From the NCBI RefSeq assembly GCF_000718255.1, contig NZ_JOFJ01000013.1:84190-148189 (forward strand): a stretch of DNA of 64,000 nt, in the 5' to 3' direction. The stretch comes from Spirillospora albida. Its GTDB lineage: Bacteria > Actinomycetota > Actinomycetes > Streptosporangiales > Streptosporangiaceae. A program made the position numbers and the translations under genes. The notes under the pieces were generated by a model. It was not told the DNA's origin. It did not search any database and was given only the letters and a program-made list of their open reading frames with translations. Of this stretch, positions 9,120 to 17,534 are shown piece by piece. Numbering within the stretch: the stretch's first letter is position 1; each line of letters starts with the position of its first letter.

Positions 9120-11988
9120 GTTCGCTCCCCCCGAAGTAGCGGTCGACGACCGTCCGCGCCGCCGTCCCGCGGTCGTGCTCGCCGAACCGGGCCGCGAAGG
9201 CGCGGCGGCGCCCGGCGTACGCGGCGCCGAGCTCGTCCAGCCGGCCGAGCGCCGCGATCAGCTCGTCCTCCGTGCGGGTGATCGGGCCGGGCGCGTGCAG
9301 CGGCAGGTCGAAGTATCCGGAGCCGAGGACGTCCTCGTCCGGGACGTGCAGGACGATCGGACGGTCCAGCAGCGCGTAGTCGAACATGACGGACGAATGG
9401 TCGGTGACGAGCGCGTCGGCCAGCAGCAGCAGCGGCGTCACGTCCGGCACGTCCCCGACGTCCCGCATGACCGCGCCCGCCGACGGCGGCACGGGCGTCA
9501 TACGGGTCAGGTAGTGCGGCCGGACGAGCAGGATCAGCTCGCCGCCCAGCTCGCGGGCGAGCCGCTCGGGATCGAGGGGCGGGTCGACGCGGCGGATCGG
9601 ACGGCCGTCCGGCCCCTTCCGGAACGTCGGCGCGTACAGCACCACGCGGCGCCCGTCGTCCACCAGGCCCAGCGAGCGGCGCAGCGCGGCGACCTCGTCC
9701 GCCAGCTCCGGATCGCCGTCCACGCCGTTGACGAGCGGGTCGTTGCGCGGGTACCCGGCGGGCACCAGCTCGCCGCGCACCCCGAGCGCCGACGCGAGCG
9801 TCCGGACGTCGTGACCGGACCGGACGAGGAAGCAGTCCCAGCGGCCGACCATCCGCTCCAGCCGGGCGCGCTCCGACCTCGGGCCCGCCTTCATCGCCGG
9901 CTGGTCGCGGCCCATCCGCTTGTACGCGGACCCGTGCCAGGTCTGGATGTAGGTGGTCTCGTCCCGCTTGCGGAGCCCGTCGGGGAACCCCTGGTTGTCG
10001 ACCCAGAACGCGGCGCGCGCGAGCGCCAGGTAGTACGGCCACGACCCCCGGCGGACGAGCTTCGCGTCGCCAGGGAAGCCGCGCGGCGACGACGCGTACG
10101 ACCACACCGCCCGCACCGGCCGCCCGGACCTGCGCAGCTCCCGGTACAGGTACTTCGGGCTGTCGGAGTACTGCGCGCCGAGATGGCTCTCGAACACCAC
10201 GAGGTCCCGCCGGACGGGCAGCCGGGTCAGCACCCGGTTGAACACGGCCTGCTTCGTCTCGCGGGACGTGAACAGCTCGCGCGCCCTGTGCCGGACCGCG
10301 CGGATCCGCCGCCACGCCCGCCGCCCCGCCGGACTGTAGGCGGCCCGGTACACGGCGGCGCGGGCGAGCCGCGTCCACGGCCTGTGGCCCTCAAGGCCGA
10401 ACGCGAGGTGCCCCCGGTCGGTGACGTAGGAGCGCATCCGGTCGGCGGCGAGCCGGGTCATCCGGGGCCGGACCGGCACCGCGACCCCGGCCAGCGGCGG
10501 CGCGCCCGGCCCCTCCCCGGGCCGCGTGATCATCTCGTCGCCGTCGACGTCGACGCGGAGCCGCACGTCCCAGACGGGGTCGATGAACCCCCACGGCCGG
10601 ACGCGCCGCCGCGGGTCGAAGTCGGCCCGCCACGTCAGATGGTCGCCGTCGTGCTCGATGGCGGCCGGGATCCTGCCGATACGGGCGGGCCGCCGGCGGT
10701 CGTAGAACTCCAGGGTCGCGCCGAGGTCGGCGTCCGGCGCCACCCGGTCCAGCGGGTTGAGGACGCGCCCCGCCATCTGGACCCGGCCGCGCCGCACGTC
10801 CAGCCGCGTCACGGTGTTGCCGGGGCTGATCTCGCGGAGCGGCCGCTGGTGGAAGCCGAAGTCGGTGACGTCGAGGACGCGGCGGGCGGCCTCGTCCTGC
10901 GGGCGTCCGTCCGCCGTCGCCCAGAAGACCCGCCCGTCGCGCTCGGTCAGGGGGGTGCGCAGCTCGGGGCGGCGGCCGATCCCGCACTCGGCGGCCGCCA
11001 GGGCGCCCGCGTGGTCGCCCGCCCGGATCTGGAACGCCGCGATCCCGGCGAGGCGGTTCGCCCGCTCGAACACCTCCGGGTCCAGTTCGGACAGGTAGGC
11101 GGCAGCGAGGTCCAGGAACCGCGCCCGGTACAGCGGGTCGCGTCCCCGGAGCTCCCGCAGGTAGAGCAGCAGGTCATGGTTGATGAACTTGGCGTCCTTC
11201 GCCCGCTGCGGCTCGTCCGCGCCGTGCCGGGCGAACAGCGCGTCGATGCGCCGGTGGATCTCCAGCCGGTCGGCGAAGTTCGCGAGCTCGGCCCGCCGGT
11301 TCGAGATCGACGGCGTCCCCGCCTCCCGCTCGACGAGCCAGTCGTAGACGCGGTGCGGGATCACGGCCGTCCGGCCGGACCGGAGATACGCCTCGGCGGT
11401 GAACAGGAGGTCCTCGTAGTGGAGGTCCTCGGTGAACGCGAGCCCCTTGTCCTCCAGGAAGCCGCGCCGGTACGCCTTGTTCGTCGAGAGCGTGTCGTAC
11501 AGCAGGTCGGTCTTCTCCGTCAGCGAGCCGTACACGGCACTGCGCTCGTACAGCCACGGGTACCAGGGGCGCTCCCGGCCCGTCGTGCCGTGCGGGCGGT
11601 CCAGGATCACCCGGGTGCACAGGCCCGACACCAGGTCGGCGCCGGTCTCCTCGGCGGCCGCGACGAGGTTCAGGCAGGCGTGCCGGTCCAGCAGGTCGTC
11701 GCTGTCGAGGAACATCACGTACCGGCCGTCCGAGCGCTCCACGCCGACGTTGCGGGGGCGGCCGCAGCCGCCCGAGTTCTCCGCCAGCCGCATCGCCCGC
11801 ACCCGGCCGGGGTACGCGGCGGCGAGCCGCTCGGCGACACGGCCCGTGCCGTCGGTGCTGGCGTCGTCGACGATCACCGCCTCCACCGAGTGGAGGGACT
11901 GGGCGAGCACGGAGCCCACCGCGCGCGGCAGCCGCCGCGCGTCGTTGTAGGCGATCACCACCACGCTGACATCCGGACGCGTGCGCAT
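9103..11988 (-). CDS. Bifunctional GT2 glycosyltransferase / CDP-glycerol glycerophosphotransferase (TagF-like)
   Basis: 961-aa fusion. Residues 1 to about 270 form a GT-A family 2 domain (VSVVVIAYNDARRLPRAVGS, MFLDSDDLLD with the metal-binding DSDD). A middle region of about 300 aa is unassigned. The last 380 or so residues match the CDP-glycerol glycerophosphotransferase family (IQTWHGSAYKRMG, YPRNDPLVNG, VVLYAPTFRKG, LVTDHSSVMFDYALLDRPIV). The product would polymerise or prime a glycerol- or ribitol-phosphate chain and glycosylate it, as in wall teichoic acid. The ATG follows AAGGGGGG. Upstream in-frame codons lack family similarity and were excluded. Confidence 0.9.
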   Translation of the reverse strand: MRTRPDVSVVVIAYNDARRLPRAVGSVLAQSLHSVEAVIVDDASTDGTGRVAERLAAAYPGRVRAMRLAENSGGCGRPRNVGVERSDGRYVMFLDSDDLLDRHACLNLVAAAEETGADLVSGLCTRVILDRPHGTTGRERPWYPWLYERSAVYGSLTEKTDLLYDTLSTNKAYRRGFLEDKGLAFTEDLHYEDLLFTAEAYLRSGRTAVIPHRVYDWLVEREAGTPSISNRRAELANFADRLEIHRRIDALFARHGADEPQRAKDAKFINHDLLLYLRELRGRDPLYRARFLDLAAAYLSELDPEVFERANRLAGIAAFQIRAGDHAGALAAAECGIGRRPELRTPLTERDGRVFWATADGRPQDEAARRVLDVTDFGFHQRPLREISPGNTVTRLDVRRGRVQMAGRVLNPLDRVAPDADLGATLEFYDRRRPARIGRIPAAIEHDGDHLTWRADFDPRRRVRPWGFIDPVWDVRLRVDVDGDEMITRPGEGPGAPPLAGVAVPVRPRMTRLAADRMRSYVTDRGHLAFGLEGHRPWTRLARAAVYRAAYSPAGRRAWRRIRAVRHRARELFTSRETKQAVFNRVLTRLPVRRDLVVFESHLGAQYSDSPKYLYRELRRSGRPVRAVWSYASSPRGFPGDAKLVRRGSWPYYLALARAAFWVDNQGFPDGLRKRDETTYIQTWHGSAYKRMGRDQPAMKAGPRSERARLERMVGRWDCFLVRSGHDVRTLASALGVRGELVPAGYPRNDPLVNGVDGDPELADEVAALRRSLGLVDDGRRVVLYAPTFRKGPDGRPIRRVDPPLDPERLARELGGELILLVRPHYLTRMTPVPPSAGAVMRDVGDVPDVTPLLLLADALVTDHSSVMFDYALLDRPIVLHVPDEDVLGSGYFDLPLHAPGPITRTEDELIAALGRLDELGAAYAGRRRAFAARFGEHDRGTAARTVVDRYFGGSERARTA

Positions 11989-12200
11989 GGGCCCCCCTTC
12001 CCACTCCCCTTCGGGAACTGCCAGGGATTCCTTTCCAGGGAGGCCCCGTAGAGGTCCAAGTGCAATCAAAGGTCGTCAATGGATCGGATTACCCAATATT
12101 CACACTCAGACCACTGAAAGCGACAGATGCCGCATGCCGGACATAGTGCGGCAGGCGTGAAGGACCGGCTCTACCTGGGCGAACACCCGCGACCGGGCGA

Positions 12201-14090
12201 CTATTCGACGCGGACGGCGAACAGCGTGGTGTCGTCGGCGGCCCGGTCGTGCTCCATCCGGGCCAGCACCTCGTCCAGCAGGAGCCCCGGACCGGACGAG
12301 CATTCCCGCAGGATGCCGGTCAGCCGCCCGATCTGCTCCTCCAGATCGGCGTCCCTGCGCTCCACCAGCCCGTCCGTGTACAGGAAGATCAAGTCACGGG
12401 GCCGCAGCGGCGTCGTCACCGTCGCGTAGTCCCACCCGGCCACCGCACCCAGCATCGGGTCCGGCGTGTACGGCAGCGGCGTGACGTCGCCGTCCCGCAG
12501 GAGGATCGGCGGCGGATGCCCGGCGCACGTCCACTCGATCACCCGCCGTCCCGGCTCGAACTGCGCGACGACCGCCGTGCCCGTCGCCGGCGGATCCATG
12601 TTCCCGACCAGGTCGTTCAGCCACCCGACCAGCCGGCCGGGCCGCTCCCCCGTCCGGGCGAGCCCGAGCAGGCCGTTGCGGGTCCGCGCCATCGCGGCCG
12701 CCGCCGGCAGCCCGTGCCCAGCCGCGTCCCCGATCGCGACGAGCGCGCGCCCGTCGTCCAGGACCCCCGTCGCGAACCAGTCCCCGCCGATCCGCGCGAC
12801 GCTCTCCGCCGCCAGGCTGCGGATCGCGATCCGCAGCCCCGGCAGATCCTCCAGCTGGTCCACGTCCGGCAGGATCGCCCGCCGCAGCGTCACCGCGACC
12901 CGCCGCTCCTCCGCCGTCCGCGCCCGCTGCCGCAGCACCTGCCTGCGCGTCTCCGCCAGCGCCCGCTCGATGCCCCGCCGCCGCGTGATGTCCTGCGACA
13001 CGATGTTGATCGAGACCGGCAGCCCCGCGTCGTCCAGGACCGGCTCCGCGAACACCCACAGGTTCCGGAGCCGCCCATCCGGCCCCACCACGCGGTGCTC
13101 GGCCTCCACCGGCTCCCGCCGCGAGAAGAGGGTCTGGACCGCCTCCTCCACCACCGGGACGTCCTCCTCCAGCACGACCTTCGGCAGGTCGTGCGGCATC
13201 GGCGGCGCCCCGTCCGGGTCCAGTCCGTAGTTCGCGAGCATCTGCGGCGTCCAGTCCGCCTCGTCCGTCCCGAGGTCCCACTCCCCGAACCCCATCGACG
13301 CGAGCCGCTCCGCCATCTCCAGCCGCCGCGCCCGCCGGTCCTCCTCCCGGTGGTAGCGCCACGTCAGGCACACCCCCGTCGGCACCCGCACGCACCGCAC
13401 GCTCGTCCGGGACGACCGCGACAGCCCGCCCTGCGCCGTCGAGTACATGATGTCCCGCCCCAGCGGCCGTCCGCTCTCCAGCACCGCGACGTACTCGTCG
13501 AACAGCCCGGTGAGCGCCGCCCCCGGATCCGTCCGCAGCAGCCGCCGCCCCGTCAGCTCATCCCCGCCCCGCCCGAACAGGTCGTGCGCCACCTCGTTGA
13601 ACGCCGCCTGCAGGAAGTCCACGACCCGCCCGTCGGCCCCCCGGACCGGCACCAGATGCACCGCCGAGTCGAGCGACCCGTCCAGGACGGCACGCGCCTG
13701 CGGATCGTCGGGCAGCCCCGCGAGCATCTCGGCGTCCCCCGCGGTGCTCTCCGCGAGCACCCGGCGCAGCACGTCCTCCGCCTCCGACACGACGGCCCGC
13801 CGCCGCCCCGCCACCCGAGGCGGCCGCCGCTCCGCGACGACGCCCCCGCCCTGCCCGGCCCCGATGTCCGTCACCACGAGCGCCGCCACCTCGGCGAGCT
13901 CCATCTCCAGGTCCCGCGCCAGCCAGATCAGATGCTGCAGCGCCTCCCCCGGCGGCACCCCGAGCCGCCGCGCCAGCACCACCCGCGCCTCGGACAGGAC
14001 GGCCCGGTCATGCGCGGCGCCCCGCACGTCCTTCAGCCGCGGCATGGCCGCGTGCACACCGGACGGCACCCCGTCCTCCGCATCCGCCAC
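12201..14090 (-). CDS. ANTAR-PAS-PAS-SpoIIE (PP2C-type) serine phosphatase
   Basis: 629-aa signalling protein. A short N-terminal ANTAR-like helical segment (about residues 28-72) is followed by two PAS regions (about 120-260 and 265-375, the second ending NIVSQDITRRRGIERAL) and a SpoIIE/RsbU phosphatase domain. Metal-binding acids are visible in GGDWFATGVLDDGRALVAIGDAAGHG, TDGLVERRD and the final DDTTLF. Such proteins dephosphorylate anti-anti-sigma factors in stress or development pathways. GTG start behind GGGGAGGG. No partner gene is adjacent. Confidence 0.9.
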   Translation of the reverse strand: MADAEDGVPSGVHAAMPRLKDVRGAAHDRAVLSEARVVLARRLGVPPGEALQHLIWLARDLEMELAEVAALVVTDIGAGQGGGVVAERRPPRVAGRRRAVVSEAEDVLRRVLAESTAGDAEMLAGLPDDPQARAVLDGSLDSAVHLVPVRGADGRVVDFLQAAFNEVAHDLFGRGGDELTGRRLLRTDPGAALTGLFDEYVAVLESGRPLGRDIMYSTAQGGLSRSSRTSVRCVRVPTGVCLTWRYHREEDRRARRLEMAERLASMGFGEWDLGTDEADWTPQMLANYGLDPDGAPPMPHDLPKVVLEEDVPVVEEAVQTLFSRREPVEAEHRVVGPDGRLRNLWVFAEPVLDDAGLPVSINIVSQDITRRRGIERALAETRRQVLRQRARTAEERRVAVTLRRAILPDVDQLEDLPGLRIAIRSLAAESVARIGGDWFATGVLDDGRALVAIGDAAGHGLPAAAAMARTRNGLLGLARTGERPGRLVGWLNDLVGNMDPPATGTAVVAQFEPGRRVIEWTCAGHPPPILLRDGDVTPLPYTPDPMLGAVAGWDYATVTTPLRPRDLIFLYTDGLVERRDADLEEQIGRLTGILRECSSGPGLLLDEVLARMEHDRAADDTTLFAVRVE

Positions 14091-14320
14091 GCGGCCCTCC
14101 CCTCCGGCGACGCCCGCACCCGAGAGAAGAAAGGTACATACGCCAGCGAAGGGCGAATCCCATCCCCTTCATCTGCAGTCCAGACCTTTGCCGGACTTTT
14201 CGCTAAGCCCCGGCCCGTTGCCCACCGCGCGCCCGCCGCTTGGCCGGACCCCGACCCGGCACCCCGCCGCGCGCCGCCCGCCACCCCGTTTCCCGGTACG
14301 CACGACCCTCGGGACTGCGC

Positions 14321-14326
14321 TACAGT
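14321..14326 (+). promoter_or_regulatory. Probable -10 box of the tRNA-Pro gene
   Basis: TACAGT lies 24 bases before the mature tRNA 5' end, a suitable distance for a short processed leader. The -35 is not clear. Confidence 0.4.
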
Positions 14327-14350
14327 AATCACGCCTGCTGCGGCGGGCAC

Positions 14351-14424
14351 CGGGACGTAGCGCAGTTTGGCAGCGCACTTGACTGGGGGTCAAGGGGTCG
14401 TGGGTTCAAATCCCGCCGTCCCGA
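14351..14424 (+). tRNA. tRNA-Pro (anticodon GGG)
   Basis: 74-base cloverleaf without encoded CCA. Acceptor CGGGACG/CGTCCCG, D arm GCGC/GCGC, anticodon stem CTTGA/TCAAG around loop CTGGGGG (anticodon GGG, codon CCC), five-base variable region and T arm GTGGG-TTCAAAT-CCCGC. All stems pair fully. No integrase or duplicated 3' end is nearby, so it is not being used as an attachment site here. Confidence 0.96.
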
Positions 14425-14433
14425 CAGCACGAC

Positions 14434-14477
14434 AAGCCCTGTCGACCATGGAGTTCATCCAGGTCAGCAGGGCTTTT
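14434..14477 (+). terminator. Rho-independent terminator of tRNA-Pro
   Basis: AAGCCCTG (14434-14441) and CAGGGCTT (14468-14475) form an eight-pair stem, with an extra ACC/GGT pair set inside, followed by TT. It sits ten bases after the tRNA. Confidence 0.7.
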
Positions 14478-14539
14478 GTGTACGCCCCCACGGGTGGTCA
14501 TGGTGGAGCTGCGCAGAAGGGCCTGGCCCAGTGCCCTCG

Positions 14540-14893
14540 CTATTCGGCGGAGCGGAAATAGCGGCGGGCGGGCGCCCGGCATGCAAGCACGAGGATGACC
14601 AACGGGACGATGAGCCCCAGCACCCCGGCGGGGTCGTCGTTCGCGACACGGCCGAGCTGCCAGAACACGTAGAGGATCTCCAGAGCCAGGATCGCCCCCC
14701 ACAGCCACCGGGACGGCCGGCGCGCGATCGCCAGCCCCGCGAGGACTCCGGCCGCGGCGGGCACCGTGACCGCCAGCGCCACCCCGAACCCGCGGGCGCC
14801 GCCGACCGCGAACCCCGCGTCGAGAGCCGCCATCACCGTGAGCCCGGCGGCGACGAAGAGCAGCACCCGGACGGCCCGCACCGAACTCGGCAT
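14540..14893 (-). CDS. Small integral membrane protein, unknown function
   Basis: About 117 aa with roughly four hydrophobic helices: near the N-terminus (VRVLLFVAAGLTVMAAL), then around GFGVALAVTVPAAAGVLAGL, WLWGAILALEILYVFW and VLGLIVPLVILVLAC. No enzyme motif is visible. The start is uncertain: the chosen ATG puts the first helix at the N-terminus but lacks a clear ribosome site, whereas a GTG at 14911 follows GAGGGG and would add six residues. It stands alone between the tRNA terminator and the divergent toxin-like gene. Confidence 0.6.
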   Translation of the reverse strand: MPSSVRAVRVLLFVAAGLTVMAALDAGFAVGGARGFGVALAVTVPAAAGVLAGLAIARRPSRWLWGAILALEILYVFWQLGRVANDDPAGVLGLIVPLVILVLACRAPARRYFRSAE

Positions 14894-15126
14894 CACACGA
14901 TATGCGGGCACAGCGCCCCTCGCCTTCCCGACCACGACATCGTCGGCGTCGAATCCTAATGCCCCGGCCCGGCCCGGAGAAGAACCGGGCCCGAACACCG
15001 GACGTCCACCGCCTCGAATCCGGGCGACCAGAGGAGGAGGCAGAAAAGCGTTCCCCGATTAGGCCCAGGGGCCCTGGTTCTGCCCATTTCCGCACCCATA
15101 CGGTCCGCTGCGGAGGTGACCGCCAG

Positions 15127-16410
15127 GTGATCCGCATGTCCGGCCGCGGACGGCCCCCGCAACGGCCCGATCGCGGTGAAGGCCCGGTGAGTTATCTGGC
15201 CGTCATTCTGCTGCTCGCCGTCATCGCCGGCTCCGTCGTCGTCACGGGTGTCTCGGACAGGGTCGTCAAGGGCGTCGAATCCGCGATATGCGAGGTGACG
15301 AGCGGAAAGAAATGCCAGGAGGACGGCAACGGGACGGCACCGGGACCCGGCCCGGTGGCCGGCCGGCCGTCGCCCGGCCCCACCACGGCGCCGCCCGGCA
15401 CCGGGAGCACGCCCCCGCCCAAGCTCAAGGACACCGCCACCGGGGTCACGCAGGGGAAGCCCGACAACGGCAACTGCTACGAGTGGCTCGACTGGCTCTG
15501 CGCCGGGGTGGACGGCCTGCGGCTCGGCACGGTGGACGCGGGCAAGGACATCTGGGACGGGGTGACGTTCGCGGGCTGTCTCCTGCACATCTGCAGCCAT
15601 GACGGCTTCAAGAGCAACTGGGGCAGTATCGGGGCGCTCTTCACCACCAATCCGGTCACCACCGCGAGCACGATCTGGGACGAGGCCACGAAACCCGTCC
15701 GCGACGACTGGAACAACGGGCACAAGGTCCGGTCCGTCTTCCGCGCCATCCCCTCGGCACTCGGCACCATCTTCGGCGGCAAGGGCCTCACCAAACTGAA
15801 ATACCTCGGCGGCCGGAAGAAACCGGACGGCGAAGGCGGTGACAAACCGGAGCCGAGACCGTCGCCGACCGGCGCCACCCCCGCGCAGATCAAGGCGATC
15901 CTCGGCCGTATCGGCGAACCGTCGGGGGTGTTCGTCCCGGGGCGCGGGCACGAACTCCCCTACACATCGCCACCGACGGTCCGCGTCATCAAACCGGGTT
16001 CTCCGCTCGATCTCGGCACGCTCGATCCGTCGAAGACCTATCTGTGGCTCGTCGATCCGCAGGGGAATTTCCGCGTCGCGCCGGAAACCAGTCCGGAGTA
16101 CGGCTCGCTCTTTCCGAAGCGGAACGGCAACGCCCTCAAGCACGGTGACCTCGCGGCCGGTGCGGACGGTGCGCCCACGGGCGGTCCCTTGCGCCCGCCC
16201 GCCCGGATGGGCGGCGAGCTGAAGGCGGAGCTCGGTCCCGACGGGAGGCCCACCGGGCGGTGGCTGCTGGACGACAATTCGTCCTACGCTTTCCCCAACA
16301 CCCGGCTCGATGGCAGGAGCCTGGGAGAACCGGAGCTGCGGGCGGTGCACGACCTGCTCGGCACGACCGGAACGGACACCTCCAAGATCGTGGTGAGTCC
16401 CCGACGATGA
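15127..16410 (+). CDS. Membrane-anchored, polymorphic-toxin-like exported protein
   Basis: 427 aa from a GTG preceded by GGAGGTG. A basic N-terminus leads into one hydrophobic segment (VSYLAVILLLAVIAGSVVVT, about residues 21-40), then a Pro/Gly/Thr-rich spacer, a Cys-containing middle domain (about 115-225), a Pro-rich hinge (KPEPRPSPTGATPAQ) and a C-terminal module of about 170 aa. That module has LWLVDPQGNFRVAPE, a KHGD motif and WLLDDNSSYAFPNT, reminiscent of C-terminal modules of polymorphic toxins (from memory, unverified). The stop overlaps the next start as ATGATGA, as in toxin/immunity pairs. The toxin role is inference. Confidence 0.55.
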   Translation: MIRMSGRGRPPQRPDRGEGPVSYLAVILLLAVIAGSVVVTGVSDRVVKGVESAICEVTSGKKCQEDGNGTAPGPGPVAGRPSPGPTTAPPGTGSTPPPKLKDTATGVTQGKPDNGNCYEWLDWLCAGVDGLRLGTVDAGKDIWDGVTFAGCLLHICSHDGFKSNWGSIGALFTTNPVTTASTIWDEATKPVRDDWNNGHKVRSVFRAIPSALGTIFGGKGLTKLKYLGGRKKPDGEGGDKPEPRPSPTGATPAQIKAILGRIGEPSGVFVPGRGHELPYTSPPTVRVIKPGSPLDLGTLDPSKTYLWLVDPQGNFRVAPETSPEYGSLFPKRNGNALKHGDLAAGADGAPTGGPLRPPARMGGELKAELGPDGRPTGRWLLDDNSSYAFPNTRLDGRSLGEPELRAVHDLLGTTGTDTSKIVVSPRR

Positions 16411-17534
16411 TGAGCTCTCCCGCGGGTCCCGCGCCGGTGTACTCGGCCGGTGACCGGGCGGCGCTGCGCGACCTCGGGCCCACGGCCGCCGCGCGCCTCG
16501 TCCGGTCGCTGTGCGAGCGCGTCGAGCGGGACGACCCCGCCTACGGCGACGACCGCCTGATCTCCGTCGGGATGATGCTGTCGGGGGCGCCGCACGGTGC
16601 GGCTTCGGCGGCCGTCGTTGACTGGTTCGCGGAGGGCCCCTCGCCCGCACGGTCGGAGACGGCGTGCGCGCTGCTGCGCGGCCTGTGGTTCCGCCGGGGC
16701 ACCGCGCGGTGCTCCGACGACGGGATCGTCCGGCTCGTCGAGGGACATCGGGGCCTGGCGCTCGGGGACGCGGCGGCGTGGGATCTGGCGCGGACCCTGT
16801 TCCGTGCGGCGGTGTGCGGCACGGATCACGCCCCCGCCGTCGTGGACCTGCTGTGGGACGCCGTCGGCGGGCAGGGGCGGGACCGGCTCCGGGCGCTGGC
16901 CGACACGGGCGGCGCGCTGCTGACCTATCCGGAATGGCGGGCGCTCTCGCTGCTGCACCTCGCGGAGCATCACACCGTCCTCGGCACGCTCGGCGAGCCC
17001 GCGGTCGCGCTGCTGGTCGAGGAGGTCGGTGAGCGCTTCGCGCGGGCTCATCCCGGCCACGACGCGGAGGAGCTGAGCTCGTTCGGCGCCGCGCTGGCGA
17101 ACGCCCGGCCGGGCCACCGTGCCGCCGGGCACGTGCTCGCGTGGCTGGAGGCCGGGCCGTCCCCCGTCCGGCTGGAGATCGCGAGTGTCCTGCTCAGCCT
17201 GCTGTGGGCCCGCCCGGTCGCCGGGGCCGGACGCGACGATCAGGTAGCGCGGTTCCTCGATGCGGGGGACCGCTTCCGGCACGAGCCGGAGGAGTGGAGC
17301 GACGAGGCGGAGTACCACTTCGCGAACGCGCTGGTGTTCGCCGCCGGGCCGGAGTCCGGCGCGGCGCTCGACGCCCGGATCCGGCGGGAGTTCGACACGG
17401 CGACGGCCCGGCTGCCGGGCGTCATGGGCGACGTGCTCCGGGGACGGCTCGCCGCGCGCGCTGAGCGGCGGGAGCCGTCCCCGTCGCGGCTCACAGGTGG
17501 TCGGCCACCAGGTCGGCGAACTCCTCCGGGGTGA
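16407..17534 (+). CDS. Duplicated-repeat helical protein, candidate immunity partner
   Basis: 375 aa, soluble, no signal peptide, family not recognised. It contains an internal duplication: residues about 51-113 and 223-285 align at an offset of 172, sharing the pattern GPSPxRxExAxxLLxxLW (near 77-94 and 250-267). It begins with ATGATG overlapping the toxin-like stop codon, so translation is coupled, which fits an immunity or chaperone partner. The 3' end runs 44 bases into the convergent ligA gene. Predicted mostly alpha-helical from composition. Function is inferred only from position. Confidence 0.6.
   Translation: MMSSPAGPAPVYSAGDRAALRDLGPTAAARLVRSLCERVERDDPAYGDDRLISVGMMLSGAPHGAASAAVVDWFAEGPSPARSETACALLRGLWFRRGTARCSDDGIVRLVEGHRGLALGDAAAWDLARTLFRAAVCGTDHAPAVVDLLWDAVGGQGRDRLRALADTGGALLTYPEWRALSLLHLAEHHTVLGTLGEPAVALLVEEVGERFARAHPGHDAEELSSFGAALANARPGHRAAGHVLAWLEAGPSPVRLEIASVLLSLLWARPVAGAGRDDQVARFLDAGDRFRHEPEEWSDEAEYHFANALVFAAGPESGAALDARIRREFDTATARLPGVMGDVLRGRLAARAERREPSPSRLTGGRPPGRRTPPG

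Noticed and set aside
8668..12051. 1127-aa open frame antisense to the two glycosyltransferases
   Set aside because: Its protein is Arg/Pro/Gly/His-biased low complexity, as expected from the complement of GC-rich codons; both minus-strand genes have clear domains and ribosome sites.
14351..14424. tRNA-Pro as an integration site for a mobile element
   Set aside because: No integrase, excisionase with recombinase, or duplicated tRNA 3' end within the window; the toxin-like locus beyond it looks chromosomal.
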